Origin: G965216745 sp965216745
GTDB taxonomy: Bacteria; Pseudomonadota; Alphaproteobacteria; Rickettsiales; Anaplasmataceae
Assembly: GCA_965216745.1 (NCBI GenBank)
Contig: OZ244191.1
Span: 496,001-560,000 of the forward strand
Direction of reading: 5' to 3'
DNA length: 64,000 nucleotides
The notes under the pieces are model-generated. The model made no database searches. It was not told the origin of the DNA and saw nothing but the letters and a program-made list of their open reading frames with translations. The translations under genes and the position numbers were made by a program. Positions 7,932 through 16,834 of the stretch are shown here, one piece after another (positions within the stretch are counted from its first letter, which is position 1; the number at the start of each line of letters is the position of its first letter).

Positions 7932-9209
7932 TTATTTGTCTTGAATCCTTCTTGATTCTATCACATCTCGAAAATGTCTTATTAATCCTTGAATTGGCCA
8001 AGCTGCCGCATCACCCAAAGCACATATAGTGTTGCCTTCGATTTGTTGTGATATGTTCAATAACTTGTCAATTTCCCCTTCTGCGAAATCTCCTTTGACC
8101 ATGCGCTTCAAGATTCGCCACATCCAACCAGTACCTTCTCGGCATGGTGTGCATTGCCCACAGGATTCATGCATATAAAAGTGTGAAAGCCTTTCTATTG
8201 CTTGTATTATGTCTGTAGATTTATTCATTACTATTACACCCGCTGTTCCAAGTCCTGATTTTACTGCTTTCAGTGAATCAAAGTCCATCAGAACATCGTC
8301 ACATATTGATTTAGGTAACAATGGGACAGAAGATCCTCCCGGAATTACAGCAAGTAGATTATCCCATCCTCCAGAAACACCTCCTGCATGACATTCTATT
8401 AGCTCTTTCATCGGAATTCCCATCTCTTCTTCAATGTTACAAGGCTTGTTTACGTGACCCGAGATACAGAAAATTTTTGTACCAGTGTTGTTTTCTCTTC
8501 CCAAGCTAGAGAACCAATCATGCCCTCGCTTTAATATCGCAGGAATTGATGCAATTGTTTCGACATTGTTGATTGTGGTTGGGCATCCATATAATCCAAC
8601 AGCTGCTGGGAACGGAGGTTTCAACCTTGGCATTCCCTTGTATCCTTCTAGGGATTGCAAGAGTGCTGTTTCTTCTCCGCATATATAAGCTCCTGCACCT
8701 CGATGTGGATATATTTTTATTTGCTCTGGTATTAGATTTGCATTTCTGGCTTCATTTATAGCGCGATCTATAACCAAGTATTCGTTATAAAATTCTCCTC
8801 GTATATAAATATATACGCAAGAGGCTCTTATTGCATGGGCTGCGATAACAGACCCTTCTATAAGTTTATGAGGTTCGTATCTTAATATATCGCGATCCTT
8901 GCAAGTGCCTGGTTCAGACTCATCTGCATTTACTATTAGATATGATATTTTGTCGCTATTTTTAGGCATGAAGCTCCACTTCAGGCCAGTGGGGAATCCA
9001 GCTCCTCCTCTACCTCTTAAACCAGATTTTTTTATTGCATCTATCAGAGAATCCGGTTCAGCTTCTAGTAAAGATTTTATATCTTGCCAATCACCTCTTA
9101 GAACTGATGACTGAAGATCTACGGGTAATTCTCCGTTCAGATTGGCAAAGATTTTATCTTCTTTCTTTAATGTCAAGTTTGAACCATGTTTTATAATTTC
9201 CGAGTTCAT
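7932..9209 (-). CDS. nuoF: NADH-quinone oxidoreductase subunit F
   Basis: NuoF carries the NADH site, FMN and the N3 4Fe-4S cluster of respiratory complex I. Visible are the glycine-rich NADH/FMN loop GLRGRGGAGFPTGLKWSFM, VNADESEPGTCKDR, the GAGAYICGEETALLQSLEG block, and the cluster ligands ESCGQCTPCREGTGWMW with a further Cys in NTICALGDAAAWP. Length 425 is normal. No nuoE or nuoG is adjacent, so the nuo operon is broken up, as is known in reduced alphaproteobacterial genomes. Start ATG at 9209 gives the family-like N-terminus. Confidence 0.96.
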   Translation of the reverse strand: MNSEIIKHGSNLTLKKEDKIFANLNGELPVDLQSSVLRGDWQDIKSLLEAEPDSLIDAIKKSGLRGRGGAGFPTGLKWSFMPKNSDKISYLIVNADESEPGTCKDRDILRYEPHKLIEGSVIAAHAIRASCVYIYIRGEFYNEYLVIDRAINEARNANLIPEQIKIYPHRGAGAYICGEETALLQSLEGYKGMPRLKPPFPAAVGLYGCPTTINNVETIASIPAILKRGHDWFSSLGRENNTGTKIFCISGHVNKPCNIEEEMGIPMKELIECHAGGVSGGWDNLLAVIPGGSSVPLLPKSICDDVLMDFDSLKAVKSGLGTAGVIVMNKSTDIIQAIERLSHFYMHESCGQCTPCREGTGWMWRILKRMVKGDFAEGEIDKLLNISQQIEGNTICALGDAAAWPIQGLIRHFRDVIESRRIQDK

Positions 9210-9258
9210 TATACACTTGAAAAAACAATTTGTCCTTACTTAATGGATTAAAAATAAC

Positions 9259-9280
9259 AACAATTTTGAAATTGTTTTTT
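9259..9280 (-). terminator. Weak hairpin between rnhB and nuoF
   Basis: AACAATTT (9259-9266) pairs with AAATTGTT (9269-9276) across a two-base loop. T-rich sequence follows on both strands. It could end the rnhB transcript before nuoF, but eight A/T-dominated pairs make it marginal. Confidence 0.25.
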
Positions 9281-9461
9281 GATTACATTTTTTGCTTTTA
9301 GCAAATAAAACTTGGTTCATATTTTGATGTGTGGATTTTATTTTTATGTTTGTTTTTTTTTGCACATAATTTTTGAATTTGCGTTTAAATTTAATGCAAA
9401 CTTTATTTTTTGAAAGCTTTGTGTTCTTTGAATATATTTTGATTTTTATGTTAAATAATCA

Positions 9462-10034
9462 CTAATTTTTTGTTTTGTAGTTAATGCAGAATTTTTTTCT
9501 ATGGTCTTGTGTTATCCCAATTTTGCGAATTGTATCTCTGTGATATTGAGTTGGATATCCCTTATTGTTAGACCAAAGGTATATAGGGTGTTTTTTGTGT
9601 AGTTTGTTCATTATTCTATCTCTAGTGACTTTTGCTACTATTGAGGCTGCAGAGATGGCTATATTTTTCGCATCGCCTTGTACGATACAAAAGCAAGGTT
9701 TTTGTGTTCTGGGTTTTTGGTTTCCATCTATAAGTACGATAGAGTTATTATTAGGTTTGATTGCTTCTATTGATCTTTGCATTGCCAACATAGTTGCATT
9801 TAGTATGTTTATTTCTTCTATTTCGTCTACAGTAGAGAAGCCTATTGCGAATTTACAATTTTCAGTTATAAGGTCAAAAGCTATTTGTCTTTTTGTTTTA
9901 TTTATTGCTTTTGAGTCTTTCATCAGATAGCTATTTTGATATAAAAATGGTGAAAGTTCAACGGAACATGCTACCAATGGACCTGCCAAAGCACCTCTTC
10001 CGGCTTCATCTATACCTATTATTCTGACATTCAT
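9462..10034 (-). CDS. rnhB: Ribonuclease HII
   Basis: RNase HII removes ribonucleotides misincorporated in DNA and RNA-DNA hybrids. The N-terminal GIDEAGRGALAGPLVA carries the Asp-Glu metal pair, LIDGNQKP the third Asp, and AISAASIVAKVTRDR the conserved helix with the fourth acidic residue. Length 190 is normal for bacteria. It follows the hydrolase gene on the same strand with a 10-base gap, so the two probably form an operon. Confidence 0.94.
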   Translation of the reverse strand: MNVRIIGIDEAGRGALAGPLVACSVELSPFLYQNSYLMKDSKAINKTKRQIAFDLITENCKFAIGFSTVDEIEEINILNATMLAMQRSIEAIKPNNNSIVLIDGNQKPRTQKPCFCIVQGDAKNIAISAASIVAKVTRDRIMNKLHKKHPIYLWSNNKGYPTQYHRDTIRKIGITQDHRKKFCINYKTKN

Positions 10035-10044
10035 TGGATAATCT

Positions 10045-10794
10045 TTAAATTGCTTCTTTCAATGAATGCTCTTCTTCTGTAGTGTTAACATCTTGTTTTT
10101 CATTTTCGTGATTGAAGAATAAATCTGTGTCTTTGTTTTGAATCATGGTATGAGTAGATATATAATTGTAACATGACTTATAAACTTGGCGTAAATGTTG
10201 ATTTTGAGTGAATTTATAATCTGCGTTTTTTATGATTTCATATTGTATGTCGTTGGGTTTGCCCATAAGCTTTTCGCAAAGCGCGGAAACTCCTTCTGGT
10301 GGATTGAATTGATCGTACTCTCCTTGTATTATAATTCCTGGCACTGAGCAAGGATGCATAAATGAGAAGTCGTATCTATGTGTTGGTGGTGAGACGGCCA
10401 CAAATCCAGTTACTTCAGGTCTTCTCATGACGAGGTTCATTGCCATCCAAGCGCCAAAAGAAAATCCAGATATCCATAGTTGAGACATATTTGGCTTATG
10501 TTCTTGTAGCCATGATATGGCTGCTGCTGCATCTTTGATTAGTTCGTCATCTAGATTTTTATCAAAAGATCCTTCTGACATATTTACGCCTCGAAAATTT
10601 ATTCTAAGTGTAGCGAAACCTGCTTTTAGGAAAGCTTGCGATATTGCATAAACTGTTCTATTTTTCATTGTCCCACCGTACTTAGGGTGTGGATGTAAAA
10701 TTAAAGCCAACTTTGAAACATTTATAACGTTCTTCGGAACATCATAAAGTCCTTGCATTCTTCCAGCTGGTCCGTATATAAAAACTTCTGTCAT
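10045..10794 (-). CDS. Alpha/beta-hydrolase of the COG2945 type
   Basis: A serine-hydrolase fold of the small family often annotated as alpha/beta superfamily hydrolase. HPHPKYGGTMKN forms the oxyanion-hole strand and ISGFSFGAWMAMN gives the nucleophile elbow GFSFG; IIQGEYDQFNPPEGV should supply the acid. The usual C-terminal ADHFFHG motif with the catalytic histidine reads ADYKFTQNQHL here, so the standard His is replaced by Tyr; a nearby His might substitute. The frame opens at 10815, but the ATG at 10794 (MTEVFIYGPAGRMQG) matches relatives and gives 249 residues. The last 45 residues are a polar, acidic tail. Substrate unknown. Confidence 0.8.
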   Translation of the reverse strand: MTEVFIYGPAGRMQGLYDVPKNVINVSKLALILHPHPKYGGTMKNRTVYAISQAFLKAGFATLRINFRGVNMSEGSFDKNLDDELIKDAAAAISWLQEHKPNMSQLWISGFSFGAWMAMNLVMRRPEVTGFVAVSPPTHRYDFSFMHPCSVPGIIIQGEYDQFNPPEGVSALCEKLMGKPNDIQYEIIKNADYKFTQNQHLRQVYKSCYNYISTHTMIQNKDTDLFFNHENEKQDVNTTEEEHSLKEAI

Positions 10795-10815
10795 TTTGAA
10801 TAGATATAAAAACAC

Positions 10816-11126
10816 TACAATTAATCAAATAGTAACATTTAATCGAATCCATATCAAGGCAAATTGATGTTATGGTAAATATATTAGTATATCTAGGTCT
10901 TTGCTTCCTTGATGTATAGATATAAGATTGAATTTTTTGTTTTTCATTTGATGAAATATATTTAACACAATATTTTAAAACGTGTAATCAAAATTTGATG
11001 CAAAGAGTTTTATATTTCTAAAAAACTGTGTATCTAATTGCAATCATAAAATTTTGTTCCATCTATTATTGTCATGTGATAGTGGTAAATCATATTATGT
11101 GTTTCTGAGTTTCGAGCAAGATTATT
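10816..11126. other. Intergenic region upstream of the hydrolase operon
   Basis: About 310 bases of AT-rich DNA between the hydrolase start and the fliP stop (both minus strand). No RNA gene, hairpin terminator or small gene that I can support. Confidence 0.4.
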
Positions 11127-11867
11127 TCATATAATAAAGCTTTTCACCAGAGCTCCAGATATCAATCTCCAGCCATCTATAAGTACAAAAAAGATCACTT
11201 TAAATGGTAAAGACACCATCACTGGAGGCAACATCATCATGCCCATTGCCATCAGTATAGATGATACCAATAAGTCTATTACTAGAAATGGGAGAAATAT
11301 TAAAAAGCCCATTTCAAATGCTCTGCGCAATTCACTAATCATAAAAGCTGGCAACAATACTCTAAAAGGAATGTTGTCTGGTGTCTGTATTAAATTTATG
11401 TCAATTTTTGCAATTTCAGCGAAAGCTGATACATCCTCCTCTCTGACTTGATGTATCATAAATTTATGAAAATGCTTGGATATGTTTTCCACTGCTTCTA
11501 TCTCTGAAATTTCTTCGTTTAGTAGTGGTTCTATCCCATCATTATAAGAATTTTGAAATGTAGGAAGCATGACAAATAATGTCAAAAACATTGCTAGGCT
11601 TGTGATCACCATATTTGGTGGAGATTGTTGCAATCCTAATGCGCTTCTTAGAATTGATAATATTACAATAATTCTTGTAAAGGATGTTGTCATTATAAGT
11701 ATCGATGGAGCGATGCTTAAAACTGTAATAAGTCCTACTATGTTCAACAGATTGCTTGATATTTCTGGAATTTCAAGAGTTATATTTTGGTCTGCAAAAG
11801 AATTTAAAGGAAAAAGTAATGCAGTTAATGTCAATATAAAATGTAATATCATTTTCACTTTGTACAT
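11127..11867 (-). CDS. fliP: Flagellar export-gate protein FliP
   Basis: FliP builds the core of the flagellar type III export gate in the inner membrane with FliQ and FliR. The family signature is clear: MTTSFTRIIVILSILRSALG followed by QQSPPNMVITSLAMFLTLFVM, then a periplasmic loop rich in Glu, LPAFMISELRRAFEMGFLIF and the final SILMAMGMMMLPPVMVSLPF. An N-terminal signal-like hydrophobic stretch (residues 5-25) fits FliP, which is made with a cleavable signal. Length 246 is normal. It is separated from all other fli genes. Confidence 0.93.
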   Translation of the reverse strand: MYKVKMILHFILTLTALLFPLNSFADQNITLEIPEISSNLLNIVGLITVLSIAPSILIMTTSFTRIIVILSILRSALGLQQSPPNMVITSLAMFLTLFVMLPTFQNSYNDGIEPLLNEEISEIEAVENISKHFHKFMIHQVREEDVSAFAEIAKIDINLIQTPDNIPFRVLLPAFMISELRRAFEMGFLIFLPFLVIDLLVSSILMAMGMMMLPPVMVSLPFKVIFFVLIDGWRLISGALVKSFII

Positions 11868-12134
11868 TTAGTTGGGTTTATGATCAAGGCTTTTTATTTA
11901 TTGTAGTGCTCCTATTTTAATAAAAATATTGCCATAGTGAATTGAGGTTATTAAGTTAATTTAATGTTCTTTTTGTCGCTATTTTTTGTTTACATGTTTT
12001 TGTTTTATTACTTGTTAGTCTATAACAGTTTATTCTTCTTGTTTTGTAATTGCGTTATAAATTTAAAATGTTCTGCTTCGTGTAATAGAAATTATATGTA
12101 TACATTAATTGCATATAATTCACATGGTATATAA

Positions 12135-15100
12135 ATGGCAACAATTGCGCTTTCGGGAATTGGCTCGTTTTTTGGTGGTTCTATCCTTCCTCAATTTGGA
12201 TTAGGTACATTTTTGGGTACACAAGCTGGATTGTTAGCCGGTGGTGCTTTAGATAGACTGTTGTTTGGAGACATCAAAAATAGTACAATCAGTGGGTACA
12301 GATTGTCTGATTTATCAGTACAAACATCCACTTATGGCAAAACAATTCCAATTATATACGGTACTGTTAGAATTGCGGGTAATATAATATGGTCTACACC
12401 TATTCGCGAAGAAAGACACGAGCACCAAGAAGTTGCTTCTAGAACTAAAACTGGCCCTAAAACAATAACTCCTTATTTGATTTATTCTTATTATGCAACT
12501 TTTGCAATAGCTTTGTGTAGGGGAGAAATTGATAAAATATTGCGTATATGGGCTGACGATAAATTAATTGACCAGTCATTATTGGATCATAGGATTTATC
12601 TTGGTTCGGAAGAACAGGAACCAGACCATCTGATCAATGCAATCGAAGGAGAAGCTCCAGCATACAGGGGATTATCATACATAGTCATAGAAAACTTTTC
12701 TTTATCTGAGTATGGGAATAGGATTCCTAATTTCACTTTTGAGATTCAGCGAAATTTGAAACTAGATTTAACTAAGAAAGTTGAAGCGATTAACATAATA
12801 CCAGGTTCTGGTGAGTTTGTATATGATACTGAAATACAAAAAAAGATTCCGATAACTAATAATATACAAAGTGGGGCTTATACTAGAATCAACCAAAACA
12901 CACACTACAACAAATCGGACGCATTAGTTGGTCTAGATCAGTTGAAATCTGATCTGCCAAACATCGAATGGGTTTCTGTTGTAGTGAATTGGTTTACTGA
13001 TAGCCTTCACATGGATAGATGTTCGATATATCCCGCTGTTGAATTTCAGGGATATGATACAAACCCTTCTAAATGGAGTGTTGCTGGTAAAACAAGGAAA
13101 CATGCTAGGACTATTTCACATGATTCCAATTCTAGGCCAATTTATGGGGGAACTATCAGCGATTCTTCTTTGCAGAGATATGTAAAAGAAATGAAGTCAA
13201 GAGGGTATAAAATCTTGTTATACCCAATGCTGATGGTAGACACTAAAGACAAGCCTTGGCGTGGTCGTATTACTGGCAAACCTTCTGAGGTAAGTGATTT
13301 TTTTGCTAAATATTCTGTTTTTATTAACCATTACGCTGAACTGCTAAACTCAGATATAGATGCGTTTGTAATTGGATCGGAGCTCAAGGGTATAACCTCT
13401 ATATCACAAGAGGTGTTCAAGGCATATGACAATCCTGATGAAGATGAGATTAGCTTAGTGTATCCAGGAGTTATTGAATTAGTTAATCTAGCTAATAAAG
13501 TAAAAAAAACACTAAAGAATGTAAAGATTACTTATGCTGCAGATTGGAGCGAATACCATTCCGTTAATGGGAAATATAACATGGACGATTTGTGGTCGTG
13601 TAAAAATATAGATTTTATTGGTATTGACGCGTATTTCCCATTGACCGATTCAATGTCTCCAATAAATGGTTTTAGCAAGCAAGATATTATTTCTGGGTGG
13701 GATTCAGGTGAAGGATTAGATTATTTTTATAAAGATGGAGCTTTAGGATCTGAAAAGAATTATTTCAATGACCAAACTTATGCATGGAAAAATATTGAAT
13801 ATTGGTGGAGCAATCATCATTATGATGGCTTGAAAAAGACTAGTTGGGTGCCAAAAAGCAAGCCAATATGGTTTGTAGAATATGGCTTTCCTAGTGTTGA
13901 TTGTTGTTCCAATCAGCCGAATGTATTTATTGACCCAACAAGTATAGAGAGTAAATTACCTCGTTATTCAACAGGTTCTACTGATATCAGTTCTCAGCTG
14001 GTTGCAATAGAAGGCACAATTGATAGATGGAGAGACTCAGAAATGATAGAAAAAATGTTCTTATGGACTTGGGATGCGCGTCCTTTTCCTTACTTTCCAT
14101 ATTTGACGGAAGTTTGGGGAGATGGAGGCTCATGGCATACAGGTCATTGGGTTCAGGGCAAAATTTCATTATGTTCTTTAAGCGGAGTGATAACTGATAT
14201 ATTGAAGATGTCTGGTATTTTCAATGTGAAAACAGATGGTCTAAACGAGTTAATAAATGGATATGTTGTTAATGAAAGAACTACTGCCAGAAAAGCAATT
14301 GAGATATTACAGTCCGCTTATTTTTTTGATTTAATAGAGTATAATGGAGAATTAACTATAAAGCCTAGATCTCTCAATAATGTTACTGAGATAAAAAATC
14401 AAGATATAAGTGATCTGAGTATTTCCAAAGAAGATAGATTCTATGTTCCAGGTAAAATAAACATTAGCTACATAAACAGCTCCACTAATTATCAGTTATG
14501 TACTTCAGAAGCTATAAGAGCAGAAAATAATGACTGTTCTGAGTCTTATTCTTTCCCTCTTGTTCTGACTGAATCAGAGGGGAGAAGAATTGCTAAAATC
14601 AAGTTATATGAGGCTTTAGCCTCTAAAATAAATTATGTTTTTACTTTACCTTTGAAATATGTCAGTTTGATGCCTTCTGATACATTAATTCTTAATGATG
14701 ATTATGGTGTCTTGCATACAATAAAAGTATTAAGGGTTAGGTGTGGTTCAGCAATTGAAATTAACGGAATTTCTGTAAATAATGAAATTTATTCAATGAA
14801 AAGTAGGGGAGATGAATTAACTTATTCTATAAATCAATTAAATTTTATGGGAGGTACTGAATTGGAATTTTTAGATCTTCCAATTGGTAAGACAAATCCA
14901 TCTGTGACTATTGCAGTTAATGGTATAGAAAAAAACTGGAAAGGATCTTCTATATATTATTCAACTGATAGTGGAGTTCATTATAAACACATTGGTGATT
15001 CGTATAACAATTCAACTCGCGGAGTTGTAAAGAATATTTTTAATCCTTATTCTTCATGTGTTTTTGATGATTGTAATTTTCTTGAAGTTATACTTTCCTA

Positions 15101-15758
15101 TGGCTCACTGGAAAGTGTAAACAAACTATCTTTATACAATGGATCAAATTTAGCTTTGGTGGGCAATGAGTTGTTACAGTTTCAGAATGCAGAATTAATA
15201 GATAATAATATGTACAGATTGTCAGGTTTTATAAGAGGGAGATTTGGAACGGAAGATTCCATAGAAGGACATGTGGCTTTAGAGCGATTTATTTTGATTG
15301 ATGATTCATTGATTAACTTTGATTTAGACTTTGGATTAATCGGTTCTAGTATTGCCTATAAGGCAAACTCATTTTCTTGTGAAGACAGTAATGAATATAT
15401 ATATATATATAATGGAAATAATATAAAGCCATTTTCTCCTGTACATCTAAAGATCAAAGAAGATAAAGATGGTAATTTGGTTGCGGAATGGGTTTATAGA
15501 TCTAGGTTACGCTCGGACTGGCCAGATCATATAGATATATCAAAAGATTATGATTTTATTGGATACCAAGTGGAAATCATTGTCAATGATAGGACCCTAA
15601 GAGTTCTTTCTTGTGAATCTACAAGAGTAGTATACGATATCAAAAAACAAAAAGAGGATGGATTAAAGTCACAAAGTGATATACTGTTTAAGGTATATGC
15701 ATTATCAAGTAGTATAGGTAATGGCAAAGCTTGTGCTTGCATTTATCAAAAAAAATAG
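12135..15758 (+). CDS. GTA-type tail baseplate/host-specificity protein with TIM-barrel domain
   Basis: 1207 residues related to the large tail-tip protein of alphaproteobacterial gene transfer agents (Rhodobacter capsulatus g15). The N-terminus is a glycine-rich hydrophobic stretch (ALSGIGSFFGG...) followed by the family block YGKTIPIIYGTVRIAGNIIW. A TIM-barrel glycoside-hydrolase-like domain covers roughly residues 250-680, with DKPWRGRITGKPSEV, YAADWSEYH, FIGIDAYFPL and PIWFVEYGFPSVDCCSNQPN. The rest is the Phage-tail_3-like region ending with FRVRGR-type LSGFIRGRFGTED. The frame is intact despite a run of eight AT dinucleotides at 15395-15410. No other GTA gene is adjacent. The start at 12135 is the only ATG before the conserved region. 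Confidence 0.88.
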   Translation: MATIALSGIGSFFGGSILPQFGLGTFLGTQAGLLAGGALDRLLFGDIKNSTISGYRLSDLSVQTSTYGKTIPIIYGTVRIAGNIIWSTPIREERHEHQEVASRTKTGPKTITPYLIYSYYATFAIALCRGEIDKILRIWADDKLIDQSLLDHRIYLGSEEQEPDHLINAIEGEAPAYRGLSYIVIENFSLSEYGNRIPNFTFEIQRNLKLDLTKKVEAINIIPGSGEFVYDTEIQKKIPITNNIQSGAYTRINQNTHYNKSDALVGLDQLKSDLPNIEWVSVVVNWFTDSLHMDRCSIYPAVEFQGYDTNPSKWSVAGKTRKHARTISHDSNSRPIYGGTISDSSLQRYVKEMKSRGYKILLYPMLMVDTKDKPWRGRITGKPSEVSDFFAKYSVFINHYAELLNSDIDAFVIGSELKGITSISQEVFKAYDNPDEDEISLVYPGVIELVNLANKVKKTLKNVKITYAADWSEYHSVNGKYNMDDLWSCKNIDFIGIDAYFPLTDSMSPINGFSKQDIISGWDSGEGLDYFYKDGALGSEKNYFNDQTYAWKNIEYWWSNHHYDGLKKTSWVPKSKPIWFVEYGFPSVDCCSNQPNVFIDPTSIESKLPRYSTGSTDISSQLVAIEGTIDRWRDSEMIEKMFLWTWDARPFPYFPYLTEVWGDGGSWHTGHWVQGKISLCSLSGVITDILKMSGIFNVKTDGLNELINGYVVNERTTARKAIEILQSAYFFDLIEYNGELTIKPRSLNNVTEIKNQDISDLSISKEDRFYVPGKINISYINSSTNYQLCTSEAIRAENNDCSESYSFPLVLTESEGRRIAKIKLYEALASKINYVFTLPLKYVSLMPSDTLILNDDYGVLHTIKVLRVRCGSAIEINGISVNNEIYSMKSRGDELTYSINQLNFMGGTELEFLDLPIGKTNPSVTIAVNGIEKNWKGSSIYYSTDSGVHYKHIGDSYNNSTRGVVKNIFNPYSSCVFDDCNFLEVILSYGSLESVNKLSLYNGSNLALVGNELLQFQNAELIDNNMYRLSGFIRGRFGTEDSIEGHVALERFILIDDSLINFDLDFGLIGSSIAYKANSFSCEDSNEYIYIYNGNNIKPFSPVHLKIKEDKDGNLVAEWVYRSRLRSDWPDHIDISKDYDFIGYQVEIIVNDRTLRVLSCESTRVVYDIKKQKEDGLKSQSDILFKVYALSSSIGNGKACACIYQKK
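15395..15411 (+). repeat. (AT)8 dinucleotide tract inside the GTA tail gene
   Basis: Seventeen alternating A/T bases encode a Tyr-Ile-Tyr-Ile run. Gain or loss of one dinucleotide would shift the frame near the C-terminus, so this is a possible slippage site. The present frame is open through it. Confidence 0.7.
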
Positions 15759-15779
15759 CAATCCAAAACAAATATATTT

Positions 15780-16394
15780 TCAACGAGTTTTTTGATAATC
15801 TATCAAATCATCAATTGAACATATATTTAATTTATATAAATTTGCAAATTTTTGTATATATGATGATGAAGCAGATAAACCTTCATCATCCATAATTTCA
15901 CATAGTACTGCTGATCTTATTAAGCCCGCAATTTCACAGATTTCTATACTTGCCTCTGTATGGCCAGTTCTGTTTGCGAGTCCACCTGGGTTGGATACTA
16001 TTGGAAAAACATGTCCTGGTGTTACTATATCTTCAGGAGATGCGTTTTCGGCTATTGCTGATTTGATTGTCAGTACTCTTTCATGCAAAGATGCTCCAGT
16101 TTTTATGCCACGAGCAGCTTCTATTGAAGTAGTGAAAGCTGCCGTTGAATCAGAGTTAACTCCTCTCCTAGGCATAAAATCTAGATCAAGAGCTTTTCGT
16201 ATGGACTCATGTATTGCAAGACATACAACGCCTCTACCCTTGCATTGCATGAAGTCTAGAATAGTATGAGTCAAATGTTCTGAGGGTATTACTATATCTC
16301 CTTCATTCTCCCTGTATGGAGAATCTACAAGTACAAATGGTTTGCCATTCTTTGCATCCACAATAATGGAATCTACATCAGAATACATCTTCAT
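15780..16394 (-). CDS. ribB: 3,4-dihydroxy-2-butanone 4-phosphate synthase
   Basis: RibB turns ribulose 5-phosphate into the four-carbon precursor of riboflavin. The metal-binding DSPYRENEGDIVIP loop, RRGVNSDSTAAFTTSIEA, GASLHERVLTI, PEDIVTPGHVFPIVSNPGG and RTGHTEASIEICEIAG are all present. Length 204 equals the single-domain enzyme; no GTP cyclohydrolase II domain is fused. It ends 21 bases from the stop of the convergent GTA gene. Confidence 0.95.
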   Translation of the reverse strand: MKMYSDVDSIIVDAKNGKPFVLVDSPYRENEGDIVIPSEHLTHTILDFMQCKGRGVVCLAIHESIRKALDLDFMPRRGVNSDSTAAFTTSIEAARGIKTGASLHERVLTIKSAIAENASPEDIVTPGHVFPIVSNPGGLANRTGHTEASIEICEIAGLIRSAVLCEIMDDEGLSASSSYIQKFANLYKLNICSIDDLIDYQKTR

Positions 16395-16679
16395 TCCTTC
16401 AATGTTAACGGGTCAGCGATAGATAATCGAACATACATGATACCAATAGAAAACTTGCTTGCAATAATATTTATTGGTTTTTAATAAAAAAACGTACAAT
16501 CTGTAATTATTTTTTGTAGTTTCTATATCTATAGAATATATAAGTCTTTTTTGATAGTAATCTATTTTTAAGGTTTGGATGATAATTATATAGAATAAAT
16601 GTAGTATTTAGTAATAATTGATTATATATAAGAATTTGGCTTAACAGATCAATATTTTATTTGAGTTTGAAAAAATAAT

Positions 16680-16775
16680 ATGGATATGAATGATTATATG
16701 AATTCTGTTGAATTAGATGATTTGAGAGAGTATGAAAAAGGGGGGGAAATGCGAGGTTCTATATATAAAAAATAG
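16680..16775 (+). CDS. Doubtful 31-residue reading frame with a G7 tract
   Basis: ATG to TAG, starting MDMNDYMNSVELDDLREYEK and ending in IYKK; acidic first, basic last. It contains seven consecutive G residues at 16740-16746, very unusual for this AT-rich DNA. No ribosome binding site is visible, and its 3' end overlaps the porin terminator on the other strand. I do not recognise it and it may be chance. Confidence 0.15.
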   Translation: MDMNDYMNSVELDDLREYEKGGEMRGSIYKK

Positions 16776-16802
16776 GGCGTTGCAAGAAACAACACCCTAT
16801 AG
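16766..16802 (-). terminator. Rho-independent terminator of the porin gene
   Basis: On the minus strand TAGGGTGTTG, a seven-base loop, CAACGCCCTA, then TTTTTTATATATAG. Ten pairs with one G-U wobble and a clear T-run, 33 bases past the porin stop codon. It is the best intrinsic terminator in the window, consistent with a highly transcribed gene. Confidence 0.85.
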
Positions 16803-16834
16803 GTACAATAGTAATATAGAATAAATGTTATAAA

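Larger units (their letters stand above)
16395..16834. other. Intergenic region between ribB and porin gene
   Basis: 440 AT-rich bases. The right end holds the porin terminator (16766-16802) and a doubtful 31-codon frame with a G7 run (16680-16775). The left 280 bases should carry the ribB promoter, but I see no convincing site. Confidence 0.4.
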
